Shown here one piece after another: positions 1-5,099 of a stretch of DNA of 8,276 nucleotides (positions are counted from its first letter, which is position 1; every line of letters starts with the position of its first letter). This DNA is from Caldifarciminota bacterium 4484_100 (lineage in GTDB: Bacteria; Hydrothermota; Tepidihabitantia; SM23-42): NCBI GenBank assembly GCA_002049785.1, contig MUKB01000053.1:1-8276 (forward strand), in the 5' to 3' direction. Both the position numbers and the translations under genes were made by a program. The notes below the pieces were generated by a model, which saw only the letters and a program-made list of their open reading frames with translations, had not been told where the DNA came from and made no database searches.

Positions 1-1527
1 CTTTTAGAAAAGGGCAAGAAATTTGGTCGGGATAGACTTCTACAGGACCTTGTATCTATTCAGTATCAGAGGAATGATATTGAATTTGGTCGCGGCACAT
101 TCCGAGTGCGCGGCGATGTCATTGATATCCATCCTGCCGATGAGAAGTATGGTGTGCGGGTGCATCTCTTTGACGAAATCATCGAAGCGATTCAGCTGTT
201 TGACCCGGTTTCCGGACATATTACTGAAGAACCAGAGAGTATTGTAATCTTCCCGGCAAAGCATTTTATTACTACGCGTCCCAGAATTGAGCAGGCGGTT
301 GAAGAGATCAGAAAAGAGCTTGATTGGCGGGTCAATGAACTGAAAGGGCAGGGTAAACTGCTTGAGGCCCAGCGTCTGCTGCAGCGAACCAACTTTGATA
401 TTGAAATGCTTCTGGAATTGGGTTACTGCCCTGGCATTGAAAATTATTCAATGCATCTTTCAGGGCGTAGACCAGGAGAGAGGCCATTCTGTTTAATCGA
501 CTATTTCCCAAAAGATTTTCTTTTGATCATCGACGAGTCCCATGTTACAATCCCCCAGATCAGGGGGATGTATGAAGGAGATCATTCAAGAAAATTGACA
601 CTGGTCGAATATGGATTCAGACTCCCCTCCGCCCTGGAGAATCGACCCCTGAAGTTTGATGAATTTCTCGGTCTCATAAATCAGGCAATATGTATCTCGG
701 CAACACCCGGGGAATGGGAGGTGGCACAATCGAACTACCGTATGGTAGAACAGATTGTGCGGCCTACTGGAATTGTCGACCCCAAGGTGACGGTCAAACC
801 GGCCCGGAATCAGGTGGACGATTTAATTGGTGAAATTCAGAAAAGAGTAAAGAAGAAAGAGCGGGTATTGGTAACTACACTCACCAAGAGGATGGCCGAG
901 GACCTTGCCCAGTATCTGAATGAACTCGGTATTCGAGTGCGATATATGCATTCTGAAATTGATGCCCTGCAGAGGGTGGAAATCTTAAGGGGTCTGCGTC
1001 TGGGTGAATTTGATGTGATTGTGGGAATAAACCTTTTAAGGGAAGGGCTTGACCTGCCTGAGGTTGCACTCGTCGCAATACTTGATGCGGACCGAGAAGG
1101 CTTTTTACGGAGTGAAACATCTTTGATCCAGACTGCAGGTCGTGCTGCACGAAATGTGCGTAGTGAGGTTATTATGTATGCGGATGAAATAACCGGCTCT
1201 ATGCGTCGGGCATTAAAAGAGATGGAAAGGAGACGCCAGAAGCAACTCGCTTATAATAAAAAATATAATATTACACCCCAGAGTATTGTAAAAAGTTATG
1301 ATGAGATTATGAAGACAACCTCGGTTGCGGACAGGATTACTAAATATCGTGACGATTCCGGTGAAGTCGATGAAATTGCTGAACTCTACAGCCAGATGGA
1401 GGAGGCGGTTTCCCTGATGGAATTTGAGCGTGCTGCAGAACTGAGGGATCGGATAAGATCATTGAAAAAGAAGTTTTTGTCCATAGAACGGAGGAGACAT
1501 AAAGGTGGTAATGCGCGCAAAGGCTAA
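1..1527 (+). CDS. uvrB: UvrABC system protein B, 5'-truncated by window edge
   Basis: UvrB is the helicase-like damage-verification subunit of cytoplasmic nucleotide excision repair. It is loaded by UvrA and recruits UvrC. The reading frame is open from base 1, giving 508 visible residues. By comparison with E. coli UvrB about 160 N-terminal residues are missing, including the Walker A motif and most of the beta-hairpin region, so the gene is partial only because the window begins inside it. In window numbering: RGTFRVRGDVIDIHPA near residues 31-46, the DESH box at 178-181, SATPG at 233-237, TTLTKRMAEDL at 292-302, GINLLREGLD at 342-351 and the arginine-finger motif QTAGRAAR at 377-384. A C-terminal UVR motif (MEFERAAELRDRI) lies within about 458-492 and is the part that contacts UvrC. 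All helicase motifs in view are intact. The stop lies inside nadC (23-bp overlap), so the two are probably co-transcribed. A GTG at 106 is internal and is not the start. Confidence 0.98.
   Translation, partial: LLEKGKKFGRDRLLQDLVSIQYQRNDIEFGRGTFRVRGDVIDIHPADEKYGVRVHLFDEIIEAIQLFDPVSGHITEEPESIVIFPAKHFITTRPRIEQAVEEIRKELDWRVNELKGQGKLLEAQRLLQRTNFDIEMLLELGYCPGIENYSMHLSGRRPGERPFCLIDYFPKDFLLIIDESHVTIPQIRGMYEGDHSRKLTLVEYGFRLPSALENRPLKFDEFLGLINQAICISATPGEWEVAQSNYRMVEQIVRPTGIVDPKVTVKPARNQVDDLIGEIQKRVKKKERVLVTTLTKRMAEDLAQYLNELGIRVRYMHSEIDALQRVEILRGLRLGEFDVIVGINLLREGLDLPEVALVAILDADREGFLRSETSLIQTAGRAARNVRSEVIMYADEITGSMRRALKEMERRRQKQLAYNKKYNITPQSIVKSYDEIMKTTSVADRITKYRDDSGEVDEIAELYSQMEEAVSLMEFERAAELRDRIRSLKKKFLSIERRRHKGGNARKG
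1490..1496 (+). promoter_or_regulatory. Ribosome binding site for nadC, inside the uvrB 3' end
   Basis: GGAGGAG lies 8 bases before the GTG at 1505 and 14 bases before the in-frame ATG at 1511. The spacing favours the GTG start. A second purine-rich stretch, AAAGGTGG at 1501-1508, is only 2 bases from the ATG, which is too close for good initiation, so the ATG remains a weaker alternative. The site sits in uvrB coding sequence, as expected for coupled translation. Confidence 0.6.
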
Positions 1528-2380
1528 GCAGAAAAGGGAGTTTCTACGGATTGTCAAGGTCGCACTAAAAGAGGACATCGGTCGAGGTGATATAACTTCC
1601 GAGCCAATTTTTGGAAATGGCGAAAGGGTTCTGGGGATTATTTTTGCCAAGGAAGATGGAATATTATGCGGAGTTGAACTTGCCCGATTGGTATTTAAGG
1701 AAATCGATGAGACTATCGATTTCCAGAATAAACTGAGTGATGGAGAAAAACTTGCACCCGGAATGACCATTGCAACAATAATCGGCCCAGCCCTATCCTG
1801 TCTTAAAGGTGAACGCACCGCCTTAAATTTTCTACAACATCTCAGTGGAATTGCTACACTGACAAAGAAATTTGTTGAGCTGACAAAAGGAAGTATCAAG
1901 ATTCTGGATACCAGAAAGACACTACCTGGTCTCCGATTTATTGAAAAATATGCGGTTCGTGTGGGCGGAGGATATAATCACCGCCTTGGGCTCTATGATG
2001 CGGTACTCATAAAAGACAACCATATCGAAATTGCAGGGAGTATATCAAATGCAGTTAAAAAATTAAGAAAGAGAAAAAAGAGAGTTTTTATTGAGGTTGA
2101 GGTTAAGACTTTTGATGAATTGAGGGAGGCAATTAATTTAAAGGTGAATCGCATAATGATTGATAATATGAATCAGGAACGGATAGCTCAGGCGGTAAAG
2201 CTGATTCGCGAAAGTGGACAGAAGATTGAGATCGAGGTCAGTGGGGGGATCGGTCTGAAGGATATCCCTGAGCTTGCCCAGCTGGGTATTGACTATGTCT
2301 CGGTGGGGTCGCTTACCCATTCTGCACCAGCCTTAGATATTGCCCTCAAGATGAAATCACTCGGACGTGGCGCAAACTGA
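1505..2380 (+). CDS. nadC: Nicotinate-nucleotide pyrophosphorylase (quinolinate phosphoribosyltransferase, carboxylating)
   Basis: NadC converts quinolinate and PRPP to nicotinate mononucleotide, CO2 and pyrophosphate in de novo NAD synthesis (EC 2.4.2.19) and acts in the cytoplasm. The 291-residue product has the usual family length. Visible signatures in order: EDIGRGDIT (23-31) in the N-terminal domain; ERTALNFLQHLSGIAT (103-118); DTRKTLPGLR (135-144); a basic, glycine-rich VGGGYNHRLGLYDAVLIKDNH (153-173) that binds the substrate carboxylates and phosphates; EVEV (197-200); MIDN (218-221); SGGI (246-249); and GSLTHSAPALDIAL (268-281) closing the alpha/beta barrel. All are intact. The GTG start is chosen from ribosome-binding-site spacing; ATG 1511 would shorten the protein by two residues. 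The start lies inside uvrB and the stop inside folC, so it is the middle gene of a compact string. nadA and nadB are not in view. Confidence 0.97.
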   Translation: MVMRAKAKQKREFLRIVKVALKEDIGRGDITSEPIFGNGERVLGIIFAKEDGILCGVELARLVFKEIDETIDFQNKLSDGEKLAPGMTIATIIGPALSCLKGERTALNFLQHLSGIATLTKKFVELTKGSIKILDTRKTLPGLRFIEKYAVRVGGGYNHRLGLYDAVLIKDNHIEIAGSISNAVKKLRKRKKRVFIEVEVKTFDELREAINLKVNRIMIDNMNQERIAQAVKLIRESGQKIEIEVSGGIGLKDIPELAQLGIDYVSVGSLTHSAPALDIALKMKSLGRGAN

Positions 2381-3644
2381 AGCCGAAAGATATCTGAATT
2401 CTCTGATAAACTATGAAAAAATTCCTGGTTATGACTATAACCTACAGGATTTTGAGAAATTCTTAAATAACTTTCGTTCACCACACAAAAGGTTGAAGAA
2501 CATCATACATATTGCAGGGACAAAGGGTAAGGGTTCTACTGCAGCAATCCTCAACTCCTGTTTACTTGAAAATGGTTATCGCGTCGGCCTCTATACCTCA
2601 CCCCATCTAAGAAAAATAAATGAGAGGATAAAATTAAACAATCAGAATATTACGACCCGTGCATTAAATGATTATATAAGAAGAATAAAACCTTTTGTTC
2701 AAAGCTATGATTCAACCCGAACATTCTTTGAGGTTCTGACTGCGATCGCATTCCTGTATTTTCTGGAAAACAATGCTGATTTTTCCATACTTGAAGTAGG
2801 TCTGGGAGGACGACTTGATGCCACAAATGTAGTCCAGCCGACAGTATCGGTAATCACAAAGATCGGATATGACCATACCGATTTGTTGGGTCGAAGGCTC
2901 GACCAGATTGCCCGGGAAAAGGCCGGGATCCTCAAGGGAGGTAGGCTCGTTACGATACATCAACGTCCGGTTGTAGAAAAGGTTATCCTCAATATTGCAA
3001 GGCAGAAGAAAACACGGATAATATATGCGGAAGACCTTCACAGGATAAAGGTCAAAAAGGCCTCAATTACTGGAACCGAGTTTGAAATCATCGGCGTCTT
3101 GGGTCAATTCGATACATATCTTCCCCTTGCCGGTACCCATCAGATGTCGAATCTCTTAATCGCCTTGGCGGTTCTTGCTGAATTGAAGAACCTGGGTTTT
3201 CATATCAGAAAAGAGAAGATCATCCGTGGTATCAAAAAAACCACATTGCCCGGTCGATTTCAGGTAATCTCAAAAAGGCCCAGGATAATCTTTGATGTTG
3301 CCCATAACCCTGATTCCTTTGAGGCATTGTATCATAACCTCGTTCAATTTCGGATTGATAATTTTTATCTGATATTCGGCTGTAATCAGGACAAGAAGAT
3401 AGACTTCTGTTTAAGAAATATCTTTCCCCGAGCCCGCGAGGTCTATCTCGTGAAGACCCCAAGTCCCAGGACAATGCATCCTCAAAAACTCTATCTCCGG
3501 GCACGCCGTTACCAGAAAAATATCTTCGTCGGAAACTCGGTCAACTCAGTATTGAAGCATCTGGTTACAAAAGTACACGACAAAACGATTCTTATTACTG
3601 GTTCCTTTTATCTCTGGCCGTCTGATTTAAAAGATAGGAGATAA
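2367..3644 (+). CDS. folC: Bifunctional folylpolyglutamate synthase / dihydrofolate synthase
   Basis: FolC is an ATP-dependent Mur-ligase-family enzyme. It adds glutamate to dihydropteroate and/or to reduced folates, which retains and activates folate cofactors in the cytoplasm. The 425-residue protein has typical length. Evidence: the P-loop GTKGKGS (51-57), YTSPHLRKINERI (76-88), the central EVGLGGRLDATN (143-154), TKIGYDHTDLLG (164-175), EKAGILKGG (184-192), HQMSNLLIALAVL (258-270), LPGRFQ (294-299), the FDVAHNP motif (309-315) and a C-terminal ILITGSFYL (408-416). The usual P-loop Asn (GTNGKGS) is Lys here, a conservative-looking change. Whether the enzyme has both activities cannot be decided from sequence. 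The GTG at 2367 is the only start codon between the preceding in-frame stop (2352-2354) and the conserved N-terminus. It has no good ribosome binding site and overlaps nadC by 14 bp, so translation probably depends on ribosomes finishing nadC. The 3' end overlaps the convergent aminotransferase gene by 50 bp. Confidence 0.95.
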   Translation: MAQTEAERYLNSLINYEKIPGYDYNLQDFEKFLNNFRSPHKRLKNIIHIAGTKGKGSTAAILNSCLLENGYRVGLYTSPHLRKINERIKLNNQNITTRALNDYIRRIKPFVQSYDSTRTFFEVLTAIAFLYFLENNADFSILEVGLGGRLDATNVVQPTVSVITKIGYDHTDLLGRRLDQIAREKAGILKGGRLVTIHQRPVVEKVILNIARQKKTRIIYAEDLHRIKVKKASITGTEFEIIGVLGQFDTYLPLAGTHQMSNLLIALAVLAELKNLGFHIRKEKIIRGIKKTTLPGRFQVISKRPRIIFDVAHNPDSFEALYHNLVQFRIDNFYLIFGCNQDKKIDFCLRNIFPRAREVYLVKTPSPRTMHPQKLYLRARRYQKNIFVGNSVNSVLKHLVTKVHDKTILITGSFYLWPSDLKDRR

Positions 3645-4761
3645 ACCTTTCCGCCCCGATTCTGATTCTCTTCTCATCTTCATAACCGAACGAGAGGCGG
3701 ATAAAATTTTCACCTTTTGGGCCAAAGAAGTATCCAGGAACAACTCCCACCTCTTTTTTGAAAAATAGCTCCTCGGTAACCTTTTTTGTATTACGGGAAA
3801 TTTTACTTATATCGAGCCAGACATAGATACCCGCTTCTGGCAATGTGAACTCAACCGATTTGACACTCTGTAAAAACTCGCATAAGAGATCGCGCCTCTT
3901 CTTGAGCAACTTAATTACAAGCCCATTATAGTAGTTAAAATTTTCCAGGGTATGGACCAATGCCTTCTGACAGAGTCTGGGCACACAGGAGATCGTTGCC
4001 CGAATCGATTTTTCAATCTGTTTGATAAAATCTTCCCGGGCAAGGATAAACCCGAGCCGCCAGCCCGTTAAGGCGCAACTCTTGGAAAGGCTGCTGATGA
4101 CAATCAATTTAGGTTCTTTTTTGAGCTGACTTATTAAAGATTGAGGGTGGTCTTCTTTATACACAAGGTCAATGTAAACCTCATCAAGAATTATCCATGG
4201 ATGTGTTGGGGTGGAGGCTATTTTTTCAATAAATTTGACGAGATTGTTATAAGGATAGATTCTGCCAGTTGGATTTTCTGGATTGTTAATAATAATTGCT
4301 ATTGTATCTTTATTAATATGCTTCAGGATATCAGACTGATCAATATTGTCCAATTCAAAATCTACTTTTCTTAACCACAGTCCATTCGCACGGACAGGAA
4401 AGTCATATGCACTCCAAGATGGATCAGCAACCAGAACCTCTCCATTTTCCCTGGTGATGACATTCAACACCATAAAGAGTCCATGTATCGCACCTGAGGT
4501 GATTGCTACATTGGCTTCGGTGATCGATATTCGCTCTCGCTGATTAAAAAATTCTGCTACCGCCTCACGTGCCGCAGGTTCGCCCAGCACCGGGGTATAA
4601 CCCATCGGTCGCTCAAGCGAGTTGGCAATAAATTCTCTGAATCTTTGCTGCTGTGAAATTGAAGGGGAGATATCACCCATTGCAAAATTTATTGGATCGG
4701 AGAGTCTTAATAGATTGGTGTTGATTGCGGTGATGGAGTCGAGACGGATATCCTTCTCCAT
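3595..4761 (-). CDS. Pyridoxal-phosphate aminotransferase, class I/II (AspC-like fold type I)
   Basis: This is a cytoplasmic PLP-dependent aminotransferase of 388 residues, the usual length. Visible features: TSGAIHG (88-94) of the cofactor phosphate-binding turn; ADPSWSAYD (112-120) with the aromatic that stacks on the PLP ring; NNPENPTG (159-166) with the ring-binding Asn163; DEVYIDLVY (193-201) with Asp193 and Tyr196 that contact the pyridine nitrogen and O3'; SSLSKSCALTGWRLGF (223-238) with Schiff-base Lys227 and phosphate-binding Arg235; and ENFIRLSFG (351-359) with Arg355 for the substrate carboxylate. The catalytic set is complete. Substrate specificity cannot be read from sequence; aspartate, aromatic or branched amino acids are all possible. 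The ATG at 4761 fits the family N-terminus and sits 7 bases after a consensus -10 box, implying leaderless translation. It is convergent with folC, with a 50-bp overlap and no spacer. Confidence 0.93.
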   Translation of the reverse strand: MEKDIRLDSITAINTNLLRLSDPINFAMGDISPSISQQQRFREFIANSLERPMGYTPVLGEPAAREAVAEFFNQRERISITEANVAITSGAIHGLFMVLNVITRENGEVLVADPSWSAYDFPVRANGLWLRKVDFELDNIDQSDILKHINKDTIAIIINNPENPTGRIYPYNNLVKFIEKIASTPTHPWIILDEVYIDLVYKEDHPQSLISQLKKEPKLIVISSLSKSCALTGWRLGFILAREDFIKQIEKSIRATISCVPRLCQKALVHTLENFNYYNGLVIKLLKKRRDLLCEFLQSVKSVEFTLPEAGIYVWLDISKISRNTKKVTEELFFKKEVGVVPGYFFGPKGENFIRLSFGYEDEKRIRIGAERFISYLLNQTARDKRNQ

Positions 4762-4768
4762 AGTTCCG

Positions 4769-4796
4769 ATTATAGCGAACTTTGAACAAATGTCAA
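4769..4796 (-). promoter_or_regulatory. Consensus sigma-70-type promoter of the aminotransferase gene
   Basis: On the minus strand the sequence reads TTGACA (4796-4791), a 16-base spacer, then TATAAT (4774-4769). Both hexamers match the housekeeping consensus at all six positions. Only 7 bases separate the -10 box from the ATG at 4761, so transcription should start at or one base before the start codon. There is no room for an upstream ribosome binding site in the mRNA. The boxes are seen directly; the start site is inferred. Confidence 0.85.
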
Positions 4797-4806
4797 CCGA
4801 AGGCTA

Positions 4807-5067
4807 ATGTGGGTCAGACCTAAAATTTCAGGACCATTGTTTCCATCACCCGCTTTACTTCCAGCTAAGGTGCATCTCGTCCCGTAGCCCAGAGTGGCAG
4901 CTTTTTCTAAAATTCGAAATCCGAAAAGGTGTGTTTGTCATGCTGAATTCATTTCAGCATCTCTTGTTTTTCTCGTTTTCCAATGGCTAACGGTCTTTAA
5001 AATGTCACCGTGCTGGTCCTATAAACAGAGTGAAAGGGTTCAGATATTATGAGAGTTGACCCGACAT
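4807..5067. repeat. Nested inverted-repeat region, possible small non-autonomous mobile element
   Basis: This covers most of the 338-bp gene-free stretch between the divergent genes. The ends are imperfect inverted repeats: ATGTGGGTCA at 4807-4816 against ATGTCGGGTCA read on the minus strand from 5067 to 5057, differing by one inserted base. Inside are AGGACCA (4830-4836) paired with TGGTCCT (5014-5020), CCATTG (4834-4839) paired with CAATGG (4981-4986), and a hairpin at 4940-4960. The nesting suggests a fold-back element of MITE type. No transposase, open reading frame of convincing length or clear target-site duplication is visible. Short inverted repeats can arise by chance, so this is a hypothesis that depends on finding further copies elsewhere in the genome. 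Confidence 0.3.
4940..4960. repeat. Palindromic intergenic hairpin (REP-like)
   Basis: ATGCTGAA (4940-4947) and TTCAGCAT (4953-4960) form a perfect 8-bp stem with a 5-base loop. In its context, TGTCATGCTGAA...TTCAGCATCTC, it resembles a class of short palindromic intergenic repeats that I recall from several FCB-group and thermophile genomes; this is from memory and was not searched. A T-rich run follows on the + strand, so it could terminate transcription weakly, but no + strand gene ends upstream of it here. A dispersed repeat is therefore the better reading. Confidence 0.45.
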
Positions 5068-5083
5068 AAATTTTCGTTATAAT
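5056..5083 (+). promoter_or_regulatory. Sigma-70-type promoter of the tricorn-like gene
   Basis: TTGACC (5056-5061) matches the -35 consensus at five of six positions. After a 16-base spacer, TATAAT (5078-5083) matches the -10 consensus perfectly. Transcription should begin near 5090, giving a leader of about 10 bases. Spacer length and box quality resemble the divergent promoter at 4769-4796. The -35 box lies within the right inverted-repeat end of the candidate element at 4807-5067. Confidence 0.75.
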
Positions 5084-5089
5084 TGAGTA

Positions 5090-5095
5090 AGGAGG
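5090..5095 (+). promoter_or_regulatory. Strong ribosome binding site of the tricorn-like gene
   Basis: AGGAGG lies 4 bases before the ATG at 5100 and fixes that start. Given the -10 box at 5078-5083, the transcript should begin at or just before this motif, so the Shine-Dalgarno sequence would be at the extreme 5' end of the mRNA. Confidence 0.8.
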
Positions 5096-5099
5096 TTAA

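Noticed and set aside
106..108. GTG as the start of the uvrB reading frame
   Set aside because: The same frame is open to base 1, and its residues match the conserved UvrB sequence upstream of this codon, so the gene begins before the window.
881..1150. A minus-strand frame of 89 codons inside uvrB
   Set aside because: It is opposite the conserved helicase motifs of uvrB, so it is a shadow frame.
1511..1513. ATG as the nadC start
   Set aside because: Possible, but GTG 1505 has better spacing from the GGAGGAG motif. The difference is only two residues.
2712..3041. A minus-strand frame of 109 codons inside folC
   Set aside because: It lies wholly opposite well-supported folC sequence and its translation resembles no known domain.
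4141..4807. Several + strand frames opposite the aminotransferase
   Set aside because: They are shadows of a complete aminotransferase gene with all catalytic residues, and their translations have no recognisable features.
4807..4887. A 26-codon + strand reading frame in the intergenic region
   Set aside because: No ribosome binding site, no recognisable sequence, and it lies in the inverted-repeat region. It is most likely a chance frame.
4862..4920. A structured RNA or terminator around AGCCCAGAGTGGCAGCTTTTT
   Set aside because: Only three base pairs (GCC/GGC) can form near the T run, which is not enough for a terminator or a known riboswitch.
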